From: Nocardiopsis terrae
GTDB lineage: Bacteria; Actinomycetota; Actinomycetes; Streptosporangiales; Streptosporangiaceae
Assembly: GCF_014651695.1 (NCBI RefSeq)
Contig: NZ_BMXJ01000004.1
Span: forward strand, 241,142-305,141
Reading direction: 5' to 3'
DNA: 64,000 nt
In this document: in pieces, positions 51,822-61,091 of the stretch
Position numbering within the stretch: the stretch's first letter is position 1
How the letters are laid out: each line of letters starts with the position of its first letter
Notes under the pieces: generated by a model
Database searches by the model: none
What the model was told of the DNA's origin: nothing
Seen by the model: only the letters and a program-made list of their open reading frames with translations
Position numbers and translations under genes: made by a program

Positions 51822-53194
51822 GCAGGGCTCGTGCAAGTTCCGGCTTGGTGTGGATCGTCCGGTTCGAGGAGATCACGGCCGTACACGCAGACAGGCACGG
51901 GGACCCGTGATCATTGTGGTGTCGAAGCCAAATGATCCCGAAGGTCTCCCGTGCCCGCCCTCTCATCATCCACGGTCCCGGCCGTACTCGCCAAACTCGC
52001 GCCCCTCAACACCCCCGACATCACGGACCTGCGCCCCTACCTGGCCACGGTCCCCGACCCCCGCTCACGCCACGGCCGCTGGTACCCGCTGCACTGCCTG
52101 TTGACCATCTGCGCCTGCGCCGTGATCTCCGGCGCCAGAACCATCGAGGAGATCACCGAATGGGGACAACGCACCCCCTTCCACCTCTTGGAAGCGATCG
52201 GCGTGCGCCCCCACCCGCTGCGCCGAAGGCGTTCCCCGGCCGCCTGCACCATCGACCGCGTCCTGTGCCGCATCGACCCACACGCCCTGGACACCGCCGT
52301 GTGCGCCTACCTTGCCGACCGCCACCGCGCCGCCACCGAGACCACCCCTGACGGCGACAAGGCCGCACACCAGGCGATCGCCGTGGACGGCAAAGCGCTC
52401 AAAGGCTCGGCCCGCACCGACCAAGCCGGGCGCCACCTGCTCTCGGCCCTGACCCACCACCTTCCCGTCACCCTGGCTCAGACCGAGGTCGGCGCCAAAA
52501 CGAACGAGACCCGCCACTTCCTCCCCCTCCTTCAGGGCCTGGACCTGGCCGGGCACGTGGTCACCTGCGACGCCCTGCACACCGTCCAAGGCCACCTCAA
52601 GAGGCTCGTCGAGGACAGGAAGGCCCACTACGTGGCGGTGGTCAAGACCAACCAGCCCACCCTGCACGCCCAGATCTCGGCCCTGCCCTGGGACGAGCTG
52701 CCCCTCGCCCACACCCGCTCGGAGAAGGGCCACGGGCGGCGCGAGTCCCGATCGATCAAGGTCCTGGGCATCGTCGACAGCCTCGGCGGCATCTGCTTCC
52801 CCCACGCCAAGCTCGCCTTGCGGATCCACCGCCGCCGGCGGCAGACCGGCAAGAAGCAGACCCGCGAGACGGTCTTCGCCGTCACCAGCTTGGACGCCCA
52901 CCAGGCCACCCCCGCCCAGCTCGCGGCCCTGGTCCGCGGCCATTGGGCGATCGAGAACTCCAGCCACCACATCCGGGACGTGACGTTCGGTGAGGATGCT
53001 TCCACGGTCCATGCCGGTGGTGCTCCCCAGGCGATGGTCGCGCTGCGCAACCTGGCGATCGGGGCGTTGAAGGTGACGGGAGCGGTCAACATCGCCAAGA
53101 CCACCCGCGCGATCCGGGACCTACCCGAACGAGCACTGCCGTTCTTCGGAATCAGTCACGAACCCGACCTCTCGGGAACTTGAACGAGCCCTGC
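51822..53194 (+). mobile_element. Intact ISAs1-family insertion sequence
   Basis: 1373 bp bounded by 20-bp inverted repeats with one mismatch: GCAGGGCTCGTGCAAGTTCC at 51822-51841 and its reverse complement form GGAACTTGAACGAGCCCTGC at 53175-53194. The single transposase gene fills it, its stop lying inside the right repeat. No target-site duplication is visible in the flanks (left ...CCCCCACCTG, right GGCACACACC), so it may have lost it by later rearrangement. Confidence 0.85.
51951..53183 (+). CDS. ISAs1-family DDE transposase
   Basis: 410 residues from GTG 51951. An N-terminal DUF-like helper domain (LRPYLATVPDPRSRHG, LLTICACAVISGARTIEEI) precedes the DDE core: IAVDGKALKGS (first Asp), HVVTCDALHT (second Asp) and VRGHWAIENSSHHIRDVTFGED (Glu). 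All catalytic residues are present and no frameshift is visible, so it may be functional. It moves the surrounding IS element. Confidence 0.9.
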   Translation: MPALSSSTVPAVLAKLAPLNTPDITDLRPYLATVPDPRSRHGRWYPLHCLLTICACAVISGARTIEEITEWGQRTPFHLLEAIGVRPHPLRRRRSPAACTIDRVLCRIDPHALDTAVCAYLADRHRAATETTPDGDKAAHQAIAVDGKALKGSARTDQAGRHLLSALTHHLPVTLAQTEVGAKTNETRHFLPLLQGLDLAGHVVTCDALHTVQGHLKRLVEDRKAHYVAVVKTNQPTLHAQISALPWDELPLAHTRSEKGHGRRESRSIKVLGIVDSLGGICFPHAKLALRIHRRRRQTGKKQTRETVFAVTSLDAHQATPAQLAALVRGHWAIENSSHHIRDVTFGEDASTVHAGGAPQAMVALRNLAIGALKVTGAVNIAKTTRAIRDLPERALPFFGISHEPDLSGT

Positions 53195-53241
53195 GGCACA
53201 CACCGAGGGCTCTCAAGGCCCCGGCCACTGGTATCCACAGA

Positions 53242-53748
53242 TCAGCGCAGCCCGTGACACCGGTAGTACGAATCAGGTGGCTCGAAAGCCATCCCGTTCT
53301 CATCGAGGGCGTTCAGAACAACCATCTGCCCACTCATGAACCGGAAGCAGACAGCGACTGTTCCCTCATCCATGTCCGTGCCGGTCCGTTCCAGGAGTTC
53401 AACATCCCGCAAGGTCTGCTGGTGAAGAATGCCCACCTCAGGGCGCTTTCCACGGCACCACTTCAGGTCAAACCCTGTCCACAGGACCGGTCTGCGGGGA
53501 TCGATCGTGTTCCAGGTCAGCGAAAGATCATCGAGCTTGGCGTGGTTGATCTCGAGCTGTTCTCCATCGAAGTCAAGCAGGACCGGGCAGTCGGAGAACC
53601 ATTCGCCGTCCTGACGATTCCAAACCAGCCACACCCCGGTCAGTGGTCGACCGATGAGTGCTCGCAACCGACGACCATGGGCAGCCATAACCGCGGAGCA
53701 GCCGTTCAGCCACCGCGGTTGATATCCCTCGATCCCGAAGTCGAACAC
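53242..53748 (-). CDS. Hypothetical protein
   Basis: 168 residues, no signal peptide or membrane segment. Readable beta-rich pattern (LTGVWLVWNRQDGEWFSDCPVLLDFDG, LSLTWNTIDPRRPVLWTGFDLKW) and a C-terminal GTVAVCFRFMSGQMVVLNALDENG. It looks like the small beta-rich proteins often found as immunity or accessory proteins, but I recognise no family. It lies 48 bp past the insertion sequence. Confidence 0.55.
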   Translation of the reverse strand: MFDFGIEGYQPRWLNGCSAVMAAHGRRLRALIGRPLTGVWLVWNRQDGEWFSDCPVLLDFDGEQLEINHAKLDDLSLTWNTIDPRRPVLWTGFDLKWCRGKRPEVGILHQQTLRDVELLERTGTDMDEGTVAVCFRFMSGQMVVLNALDENGMAFEPPDSYYRCHGLR

Positions 53749-54195
53749 GCAAGGACCCTCTCAGCACGCCGCCCCGGCCAGGCAACCCGGGACTTTGGGA
53801 GGTGCAAAAGATGCTCTTCACCGAAGGGAACGAAGGACCTCCCATGCGCGGACAAGCCTCTGACCGCCAGCAACACCCAGATCCACGGCTGGCCACGCCT
53901 TGAGGAACAGCCAAGGCACGACGATACCCTGACCGTAAAACCAATCCACCGCCGAACGGCGAGAACCTCACGAGGTGCCATCGGACGCCACCGTCGGCCT
54001 GTGTGTGCTCCGTTTGTGCTCCACAGTTTTGGACCGGGACAACACCGGGCGGCACGACGCGGCACAGGACGGCATCCTGATTCGGATGGTGCGGGACAGA
54101 ACGGTCCGTAGCGACACGTGACGGCACCCGGGCGCCGGACTTCTCATCCGATGGTTCTGACCGGGCTCAGGAGAGGCCCCCGGCCACGCGGCTGT
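53749..54195. other. Gene-free interval
   Basis: Nearly 450 bp between a hypothetical gene and the lipoprotein gene. Long frames exist on both strands but lack start signals and recognisable sequence; I see nothing functional. Confidence 0.4.
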
Positions 54196-55257
54196 TCACC
54201 CGACGGGGAACTCCAGGTCGACGGTGGCGAAGCACTCGTCCAGGCAGCCGGTCACGGTCAGGTCTCCGCCCACCTCCGGTCCGCTGAAGAACAGGGCGGT
54301 CTGGGTGGCGGTCCCCGCGTCCAGCTCGTACTCCCCCACGGCCTCCTCGGCCCGGTACTCGTGGCCGTCCGGGGCGGTGTAGGTGGCGCCGAACAGGTCC
54401 AGGGCGACGTTGTCCACCGTGGTGAACTCGGCGGTGACGACCAGGGCGTCGTCGGTGACGCTCTGGTAGGCGGTCAGCAGGTGGACGTCGACCCCCTCCG
54501 AGCTGGCGGCGACACCGCTGCCGGAGACCAGGCGTTTGCCGGGGTCCTGGCCGTCGATGAGGAAACCGGTGATCAGGCCGTCCTCCGTGGTGAACCGGTC
54601 GAAGACGACGCACACCGGCCCCCCGGTCTCCGGGCGGCACAGCTCGAAGCCCTCCTCGGAGGGTTCCAGGGTGGCGCTCGGTCGGGGATCGCCGGCCGAG
54701 TCCCAGGCGCTGAAGAGCTGGACGTGGTGGCGCAGGTAGGTGTGGGCGGTGGAGTCCTCCGCGGTCAGGGTCAGCCCCTCGCGCATCCGCTCGGGGTCGT
54801 CGCTCGCGGCGAGGGCGGCCATGTACTCGGCCGCCTCGTCCGGGATCTCCTCGCCGGCCTCCCCGGCCTCCTCTGACTCCTCCGGCGCGGCCGTCCCCTC
54901 GGGTTCCGTCGGCTCCCCGGTCCCGGCACCGGGTTCGGGTTCGGAAGCGGGAGCGGGGGCGGGTTCGGAACCGGGATCGGGGGCGGGTTCGGAACCGGGA
55001 TCGGGGGCGGGTTCGGAACCGGGATCGGGCGGGGGCTCCCCCGGCTCGGGCTCGGAGGTCCGCTCGGGTCCGGAGGTCCGCTCCGGGTCGCCGACCGGCT
55101 CCTCCGCCCCGGGGACGGGGGTCTCCTGCCCCTGGTCGCCGGGTTCGGAGACCTCCCGTTCGTCTGCGGACGGAACGAGCTCGCGGACTCCGCCCAGGTC
55201 GCATCCGGTCAGGAGAAGGACCAGGATGGCGGCGGCGGTCACGACCGACTTCGGCAT
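54196..55257 (-). CDS. Secreted lipoprotein with Pro/Glu/Gly-rich spacer, paralogue of the 6759-7553 gene
   Basis: 353 residues from ATG 55257. A short signal peptide ends in lipobox LLTGC. Residues about 25-140 are a low-complexity spacer of Pro, Glu, Gly and Ser with three exact EPAPDPGS-type repeats, probably a flexible stalk across the wall. The globular part (about 150-353) parallels the lipoprotein at 6.8-7.6 kb: DDPERMREGL, TYLRHHVQLF, a CRPETGGPVC pair and a final CLDECFATVDLEFP. Function unknown. The start is set by the signal peptide. Confidence 0.7.
   Translation of the reverse strand: MPKSVVTAAAILVLLLTGCDLGGVRELVPSADEREVSEPGDQGQETPVPGAEEPVGDPERTSGPERTSEPEPGEPPPDPGSEPAPDPGSEPAPDPGSEPAPAPASEPEPGAGTGEPTEPEGTAAPEESEEAGEAGEEIPDEAAEYMAALAASDDPERMREGLTLTAEDSTAHTYLRHHVQLFSAWDSAGDPRPSATLEPSEEGFELCRPETGGPVCVVFDRFTTEDGLITGFLIDGQDPGKRLVSGSGVAASSEGVDVHLLTAYQSVTDDALVVTAEFTTVDNVALDLFGATYTAPDGHEYRAEEAVGEYELDAGTATQTALFFSGPEVGGDLTVTGCLDECFATVDLEFPVG
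54961..55032. repeat. Three tandem 24-bp repeats
   Basis: Unit GGGTTCGGAACCGGGATCGG plus four bases, three consecutive copies (the last slightly changed), encoding EPAPDPGS repeats in the lipoprotein stalk. Copy number may vary between strains. Confidence 0.85.
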
Positions 55258-55435
55258 GTCCTGACGTCCTCTCGGAACGACATTCGGACTGCCGAGTTTA
55301 GGGTGAATTAGTGATAATAGTCCGCTTTCAACCTTTTTTGGGGGTTTCCTGAATTCCCTCTGTCCCCACATGACCTGAACTCCGGGAACAGCGCCGCCGG
55401 GCCCTCCCGGAAAGGGCCCGGCGGCGAACCCCGTG

Positions 55436-56689
55436 CTACCCCCGGGGGCGCAGGACGACCGGGAACTCCTTGAGGCTGTTGGTCGAGAGCGCCGCCACGA
55501 CCTCCAGGGACTCGTCCGGAACGGCGAGCTCCAGGTCCGGGAAGCGCTCGAACAGCATCGGCAGGATGATCCGCGACTCCAGGCGCGAGAGCGGGGCGCC
55601 CGGGCAGATGTGCGGGCCGTAGCCGAAGCTGATGTGGCGGCCCCTGCTCCGCTTCGGGTCGAAGACGTGCACGTCGTCGCCGAACTCGGCGCGGTCGCGG
55701 GTGGCGGCGCCGTAGTGCGTCAGCAGCGCCTCACCCTTCCTGATGGTCTGCCCGGCCACCTCGACGTCCTCGGTGGCGAAGCGGAACATCATGACGTTGT
55801 TGGGCGGGTCGAAGCGCAGGGTCTCCTCGATCACGTCCTCCCAGCTCACCTCGCCCCTCTTCAGCAGCTCGCGCTGCTCGGGGTGGTTGAGCAGGGCCCG
55901 GACCGCGTTGGTGAGCAGGTTGACGGTGGTCTCGTGGCCGGCCGCGACCACCGTCAGCAGGGTGACGACGACCTCCGTGTCACTGAGGCCGTCCTCGCTC
56001 TCCACCCCCGTCCGGAGCAGGTCGGCGGTGAAGTCGTCGCACTCGTCCAGGTTCGCCTTCTTGCGGGCGACCACGTCGGTGAAGAACTGGAACAGCGCAC
56101 CGTAGATCTCGATGTGCTCACCCGGCTCGGTGGTACCCGAGAACAGCTTGGCGTACATCTCGCCGAGGTGGACGTACTCGTCCTCCCCGATCCCGTAGAG
56201 CTCGCCGATGACCCCCATCGGCACCTTGAAGGTGAACCCGGACTTCAGGTCCTGGGGCTCGTGGGCCCCCTCCTCCAGGGTGTCCAGGTACCTGGCGGTC
56301 AGCCGCTCGATCCGCGGGCGCAGCCGCTCCACCCGGCGGGCGGAGAACGGGCTGGCGGTGAGTGTGCGCAGACGGCGGTGCGCGTCGCCGTCCAGGGCCA
56401 GCATGTTGGTGTTGTCGGTGGGGATGGTCGCCATGAGCGGCCACTCCGCGGTGACCGTGCCGTCCTGGAAGTCGGCCCAGTGGTCGACGCTCTTGACCAG
56501 CCGGGGGTCGTTGAGGGTCAGGCGGCTGGCCTCGTGGTGGGTGGTGGCCCAGGCCCGCACACCGCCGGGCAGCTCGACCCGGGTGAGCGGCCCCTCCTGG
56601 TAGAGGCGTTCACGGTCGGCCTGGACGTCCTCCGGGACCGCGTGCAGGATCGGGATGCCGTCGGCGTTGTGCTGCACGGGGCAGGGCAT
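55436..56689 (-). CDS. Cytochrome P450, CYP154-like (second pair)
   Basis: 417 residues. All P450 landmarks are present: I-helix VAAGHETTVNLL, K-helix EETLRFDPP (ExxR), and heme loop FGYGPHICPGAPLSRLE with the Cys ligand. The N-terminus MPCPVQH and overall sequence closely resemble the P450 at 57954-59198. It resembles the CYP154 members linked to conservons. The stop of the CYP157-like gene overlaps its start (TGATG). Last gene of the conservon operon; substrate unknown. Confidence 0.9.
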   Translation of the reverse strand: MPCPVQHNADGIPILHAVPEDVQADRERLYQEGPLTRVELPGGVRAWATTHHEASRLTLNDPRLVKSVDHWADFQDGTVTAEWPLMATIPTDNTNMLALDGDAHRRLRTLTASPFSARRVERLRPRIERLTARYLDTLEEGAHEPQDLKSGFTFKVPMGVIGELYGIGEDEYVHLGEMYAKLFSGTTEPGEHIEIYGALFQFFTDVVARKKANLDECDDFTADLLRTGVESEDGLSDTEVVVTLLTVVAAGHETTVNLLTNAVRALLNHPEQRELLKRGEVSWEDVIEETLRFDPPNNVMMFRFATEDVEVAGQTIRKGEALLTHYGAATRDRAEFGDDVHVFDPKRSRGRHISFGYGPHICPGAPLSRLESRIILPMLFERFPDLELAVPDESLEVVAALSTNSLKEFPVVLRPRG

Positions 56690-57903
56690 CAGTGGACTCC
56701 TTGAGGGATTGCGGGGGTGAAGGTGACGGGGAGGGAGACGACGCCGCGGACCCAGGGGGAGGGGCGCCACCGGAGCTCGTCGGGGCCCACCGCCAGCTCG
56801 ACGTCGGGGAGGCGGTCGAGCAGGACCTCGATGGCGGTGACGGCGATGGTCTCGGCGATCTCCCGCGCGGCGTAGGGGCAGCCGTGCTCGCCGTGGGAGA
56901 AGGACAGGTGGGCGCGGTTGGCGTGTTCTCCCCCGGCCCGCGACCGGGTCAGGGCGGGGTCCTGGTTGGCGGCCGCGTACCCGAGCAGGACCATGTCGCC
57001 CGTACGGATGCGCTGGCCGCCGAGTTCGACGTCGTGGGCGGCGTACCGGCCCGCCTGCATCTGGGAGGGCGAGTCCGCCCACAGGACCTCGTTGAGGGCC
57101 TCCCGCACGCTGCTGCGGGCGCCGGACAGGGAGGCGGAGAAGCGGTCGTCGGTGAACATCAGCCGCAGCGCGTTCCCGATCCACTCGGTGGTGGTCTGGT
57201 GGCCGCCGCCCAGGATGGCCAGGAGTTCGGGGACGAGTTCCTCGTCGGTGTAGCCGCGGGGGTCGGCCATCAACCGGGAGACCACGTCGGGTCCGGGCCG
57301 GGCGCGGCGCAGGGCGACCAGCTCGCCGACCCGGGCGGCCATGTCCGCGTAGGCCCGCATGACGTCGGGGCCCGCGTCGAACACGGTCGACATGACGGCG
57401 GTGAGTTGTTCGCCGCGCTCGTCGTCCAGGCCGAACATCCAGCACAGGACCAGGGCGGGGATCCGGCTGGCGTACCGGCCCCGCAGCTCCGCCCCGCTGG
57501 AGGCGCAGAAGCCGTCGACGAGACGGTCCGCCAGCCGGGCGGTGACCGTGCGGAGCTCGTGGGGGTCGGCGGCGGTCAGCGCCGCGTTGACCGCCTGGGC
57601 GCGGAGCCGGTGGTCCTCCCCCTCAGCCGAGAGCATGTTCGGGAGCGGCATGACCACGGGCAGCATCGACCAGTCCTCGGGCACCCGGTCCCAGGAGTTC
57701 CACCGGCGCGGGTCCCGCGCGAACACCGCGGGGGTGGCGAGCACGTGGTGGAGCTCCCGGTACCCGATGACCAGCCAGGCGGGGAGGTCACCGTCCATCA
57801 GGACGGGGACCACCGGGCCGTGCTCGGCACGCATCAACCGGTAGGCACCGCCGGGGTCGGCGTTGAACCGCGGGTCGTTCAACCGGATCGGTTCCGTGGT
57901 CAT
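56689..57903 (-). CDS. Cytochrome P450, CYP157-like, lacking the ExxR motif (second pair)
   Basis: 404 residues. The heme loop FSHGEHGCPYAAREIAE keeps the Cys ligand. The K-helix reads EALNEVLWADSP: Trp stands where all ordinary P450s have Arg. Loss of ExxR is the known peculiarity of the CYP157 family, which pairs with CYP154 in actinomycete conservons. The I-helix LGGGHQTTTEW also departs from AGxDT. Closely similar to the gene at 59248-60465, so the pair was duplicated. Catalytic ability is uncertain. Confidence 0.85.
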   Translation of the reverse strand: MTTEPIRLNDPRFNADPGGAYRLMRAEHGPVVPVLMDGDLPAWLVIGYRELHHVLATPAVFARDPRRWNSWDRVPEDWSMLPVVMPLPNMLSAEGEDHRLRAQAVNAALTAADPHELRTVTARLADRLVDGFCASSGAELRGRYASRIPALVLCWMFGLDDERGEQLTAVMSTVFDAGPDVMRAYADMAARVGELVALRRARPGPDVVSRLMADPRGYTDEELVPELLAILGGGHQTTTEWIGNALRLMFTDDRFSASLSGARSSVREALNEVLWADSPSQMQAGRYAAHDVELGGQRIRTGDMVLLGYAAANQDPALTRSRAGGEHANRAHLSFSHGEHGCPYAAREIAETIAVTAIEVLLDRLPDVELAVGPDELRWRPSPWVRGVVSLPVTFTPAIPQGVH

Positions 57904-57953
57904 CGGGCACCTCGTCCATGGTCTGGGGGTGGGGACCTGGGGCAGGAGGGGAG

Positions 57954-59198
57954 CTACGGGCGCAGGAGGACCGGCAGTTCCTTGAGGCTGTTGACCACGA
58001 TGGAGGGGTGGTTCTCCAGCTCGCCGTCCGGGACGGCCAGCTTCAGGTCGGGGAAGCGCTCGAACAGCAGGGGCAGGGCGATCTGGCCCTCCATACGGGC
58101 CAGGTGGGAGCCCGGGCACACGTGCGGTCCGTAGCCGAAGGAGATGTGGCGTCCCTGCTTACGGGTCAGGTCGAAGGTGTCCGGGTGGGGCTCCTCGCCG
58201 TGTTCACCGCGGTCGCGGCTGATCGCACCGTAGGAGGTCATCAGCGCCTCACCCTTGCGGATGGTCTCCCCGCCGACCTCGACGTCCTCGGTGGCGAAGC
58301 GGAAGACCATGTTGGAGGTGGGCGGGTCGAAGCGCAGGGTCTCCTCGACCACGGTGTCCCAGCCCACCTCGCCCTGCTTGACCAGCTCGAACTGCTCCGG
58401 GTGGGCCAGCAGCGCGCGCACCGCGTTGCACAGCAGGTTGACGGTGGTCTCGTGACCGGCCGCCACGACGACCTGCAGGGTGCCGCGCACCTCCAGGTCG
58501 GTGAGGGCGTCCCCGTCCTCGCCGGCGTTGAGGAGCTCGGTGGTCAGGTCCTCCCCCGGCTCGGCCCGCTTCCGGGCGATCATGTCCTCGTAGTAGCGCT
58601 CCAGGGTCGCGTAGGTCTCCATGAACTCCTGCGGGCTGGTGACCGCGCTGAAGAACTTCACGTACATGTCGCGCAGGTAGCCGTGTTCGGCGGCGTCCAC
58701 CCCGTAGAGCTCGCCGATCACGCTCATCGGGAGTTTGAAGGCGAACTCCCCCTTGAGGTCGAGCGGCTCGTGCGCCCTGCCCTCCAGGGCGTCGAGCAGA
58801 TCGGTGGTCAGGCTGTGGATGCGCGGGCGCAACCGCTCCACGCTGCGCGCGGAGAAGGCCTTGGCGGTGAGCAGGCGCAGACGCTTGTGCTCGGCGCCGT
58901 CGGTGCCCAGGAGGTTGGTGGGGGTGGGCGGGATCGTGCTCATCAGGGGCCAGGCCTCGGGGATGCGCCCCTGCTGGTAGTCGTCCCAGTGGGCGATGTC
59001 CTTGACCAGGCGGGGGTCGTTGAGGGTGGCGCGGGCGGCCTCGTGGTGGGTGACGGCCCAGGCCCGCACGCCACCGGGCAGTTCGACCCGGGTGAGGGGG
59101 CCTGCAGCGTGCAGGGTCTCGCGTTCGGCTCGCAGGTCCCTGACGTAGGGGTCCAGGGTGACGGTTCCACCGGAACCGTGCTGAACGGGGCAGGACAT
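57954..59198 (-). CDS. Cytochrome P450, CYP154-like (first pair)
   Basis: 414 residues. I-helix VAAGHETTVNLL, K-helix EETLRFDPP and heme loop FGYGPHVCPGSHLARME are intact. Strong similarity to 55436-56689 along the whole length (for example the shared blocks GPLTRVELPGGVRAWA and RHISFGYGPH). GAGGAG precedes the ATG. About 50 bp separate it from each neighbour, so it is part of one operon with the conservon. Confidence 0.9.
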   Translation of the reverse strand: MSCPVQHGSGGTVTLDPYVRDLRAERETLHAAGPLTRVELPGGVRAWAVTHHEAARATLNDPRLVKDIAHWDDYQQGRIPEAWPLMSTIPPTPTNLLGTDGAEHKRLRLLTAKAFSARSVERLRPRIHSLTTDLLDALEGRAHEPLDLKGEFAFKLPMSVIGELYGVDAAEHGYLRDMYVKFFSAVTSPQEFMETYATLERYYEDMIARKRAEPGEDLTTELLNAGEDGDALTDLEVRGTLQVVVAAGHETTVNLLCNAVRALLAHPEQFELVKQGEVGWDTVVEETLRFDPPTSNMVFRFATEDVEVGGETIRKGEALMTSYGAISRDRGEHGEEPHPDTFDLTRKQGRHISFGYGPHVCPGSHLARMEGQIALPLLFERFPDLKLAVPDGELENHPSIVVNSLKELPVLLRP

Positions 59199-59247
59199 CA
59201 GTGCACTCCTCGGGGGCTGGTGCGGGGAACTCTGTACGGAGCGGGGG

Positions 59248-60465
59248 TCACGGGGCCCCGATCGGCTCGGTCGGGGTGAACGTGACGGGCAGGGAGGCGA
59301 CCCCTCTCACCCAGGGGGAGGGACGCCAGCGGAGTTCGGTCTGGGGCAGGTCCAGTTCGATGTCGGGAAGCCTGTCGACGAGGACCTCGACGCCGGTGAC
59401 GGCGATGATCTCGGCGATCTCCCGCGCCGGGTAGGGGCACTGGTGGGGCCCGTGCGAGAAGGACAGGTGGGCCTGGCTGCCGCGGTCGCCGACCCGGTCG
59501 GCGCCGGAGCGCACCAGCGGGTCCCGGTTGGCTCCGGAGAGTCCGAGGAGCACCAGGTCGCCCTGGCGGATGAGCTGACCGCCGAGCTCCACGTCGTGCA
59601 CGGCGAAGCGCCCCGCGTGGATCTGGGTGGGGGTGTCCTCCCAGAGGACCTCGTTGAGGGCCTCCTGCACGCTGTTGCGGGCCCCCGCGATGGAGGCGCC
59701 GAAACGGTCGTCGGTGAACATCAGCCGCAGCGCGTTGCCCAGCCACTCGGCGGTCGGCTGGTTTCCGCCGCCCAGCAGGACGATCAGCTCGGGTACCGCC
59801 TCCTCGTCGGTGTACCCGGCGGGGTGGGCGAGCAGCCGGGAGACCACGTCGGGCCCGGGTGCGGCACGGCGTTCGGCGACGAGTTCGCCCATGGCGGCCA
59901 TCAGGGCCTGTTGGGCGGCCATGGCGTCGGCGCCGCCGTCGATCATCTTGTTCATGTTGTCGGCGAGGTGGTCGCCGCGCACCGCGTCCAACCCGTACAT
60001 CCAGCTCAGGACCAGGGCGGGGAGCCTCGCGGTGTAGGAGGTGCGCAGGTCCGTGCCGGTGGACCCGCAGAAGGAGTCGATGAGCCGGTCCGCCATGCGC
60101 ACGGTGGTGGCGCGCAGCTCGTGCAGGTCGGTCCCGGACAGGGCGTCGCTGACCGCGCCGGCACGGCGGCGGTGTTCGTCCCCCTCCGAGTGGAGCACCG
60201 TGGGCAGCTGCATCACCATCGGCAGCAGCGGCCAGTCCTCGGGGACCAGGTCCCAGGCGTTCCAGCGCCGGGAGCTCCGCGCGTACACGCTGGGGCTGTT
60301 CAGCACGTGGTGCAGTTCCCGGTAGCCGATGACCAGCCAGGCGGGCACGTCCCCCTCCATGGTGACCGGGACGACCGGGCCGTGCTCGGTGCGCATCTGC
60401 TCGTACAGCCCGCCGGGGTCGGTCTGGAACCGGGGGCCGTGCAACTGGACGGGGCAACCGCTCAT
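59248..60465 (-). CDS. Cytochrome P450, CYP157-like, lacking the ExxR motif (first pair)
   Basis: 405 residues. Heme loop FSHGPHQCPYPAREIAE with the Cys ligand; K-helix EALNEVLWEDTP again has Trp for the Arg of ExxR; the I-helix reads LGGGNQPTAEW, even further from the oxygen-activating AGxDT. Start ATG overlaps the stop of the conservon GTPase (ATGA), so it is translationally coupled to it. Part of the CYP157/CYP154 unit typical of conservons. Confidence 0.85.
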   Translation of the reverse strand: MSGCPVQLHGPRFQTDPGGLYEQMRTEHGPVVPVTMEGDVPAWLVIGYRELHHVLNSPSVYARSSRRWNAWDLVPEDWPLLPMVMQLPTVLHSEGDEHRRRAGAVSDALSGTDLHELRATTVRMADRLIDSFCGSTGTDLRTSYTARLPALVLSWMYGLDAVRGDHLADNMNKMIDGGADAMAAQQALMAAMGELVAERRAAPGPDVVSRLLAHPAGYTDEEAVPELIVLLGGGNQPTAEWLGNALRLMFTDDRFGASIAGARNSVQEALNEVLWEDTPTQIHAGRFAVHDVELGGQLIRQGDLVLLGLSGANRDPLVRSGADRVGDRGSQAHLSFSHGPHQCPYPAREIAEIIAVTGVEVLVDRLPDIELDLPQTELRWRPSPWVRGVASLPVTFTPTEPIGAP

Positions 60466-61091
60466 CCGGCTCTCCTCGTGATCAGGGAACACACGTGGTG
60501 TACGAGCGCGATGAGTACCTGCTTGGCCGATTCCCGTTCCCTGGCGTCGCACCGCACGAGCGGGACGGCGGGGTCCAGGTCGAGGGCGGAGCGCACCTCG
60601 TCCAGGGTGTGTTCGGTGTCGCCGAAGTCGTTGTGCGCGACGATGAACGGGGTGCCCTGCGCCTCCAGGCGGTCGATGGCGTAGAAGGAGTCCTCCAGGC
60701 GGCGGGTGTCGACGAGCACGACCGCGCCCAGGGCCCCGGTGAAGAGCCGGTCCCACAGGAACCAGAAGCGCTCCTGTCCAGGGGCGCCGAAGAGGTAGAG
60801 GACCGAGGTGGCGTCCAGGGTGATGCGGCCGAAGTCGAAGGCGACGGTGGTGGTGCGCTTGCCCTCCACCCCGCTGAGGTCGTCGACCCCGTCCCCCGCC
60901 CGGGTCATGGTCTCCTCCGTGGTCAGCGGACGGATCTCGCTGACCGAGCGGACCAGGGTGGTCTTGCCGACCCCGAATCCGCCGACGACGGCGATCTTCA
61001 GGGCCTGTTCCGTGCTGTCGGCGAGCGGGGAGGCCGACCCGTCGGGCGGGGTGCCGGGTTCAGGGGCTGGTTCAGAGGTTGTGGAGTGCAA
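60462..61091 (-). CDS. cvnD: Conservon small GTPase CvnD
   Basis: 209 residues from TTG 61091 with GAAGG upstream, overlapping the end of cvnC by 20 bp. P-loop GGFGVGKTTLVRSVSEI, switch region with LFGAPGQERFWFLWD (DxxG-like) and IVAHNDFGDTEH (in place of NKxD) characterise the conservon GTPases. It forms a membrane-associated signalling complex with CvnA-C, analogous to a G protein under a receptor. Confidence 0.9.
   Translation of the reverse strand: MHSTTSEPAPEPGTPPDGSASPLADSTEQALKIAVVGGFGVGKTTLVRSVSEIRPLTTEETMTRAGDGVDDLSGVEGKRTTTVAFDFGRITLDATSVLYLFGAPGQERFWFLWDRLFTGALGAVVLVDTRRLEDSFYAIDRLEAQGTPFIVAHNDFGDTEHTLDEVRSALDLDPAVPLVRCDARERESAKQVLIALVHHVCSLITRRAG

Noticed and set aside
51552..51898. 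Minus-strand frames of 94 and 101 residues
   Set aside because: They overlap each other and run into the left inverted repeat of the insertion sequence; not protein-like.
52065..53012. 315-residue antisense frame in the insertion sequence
   Set aside because: Shadow of the transposase gene; no start signal or recognisable domain.
53254..54111. 285-residue + strand frame
   Set aside because: Overlaps the better-supported 53242-53748 gene and then runs through low-quality sequence without motifs.
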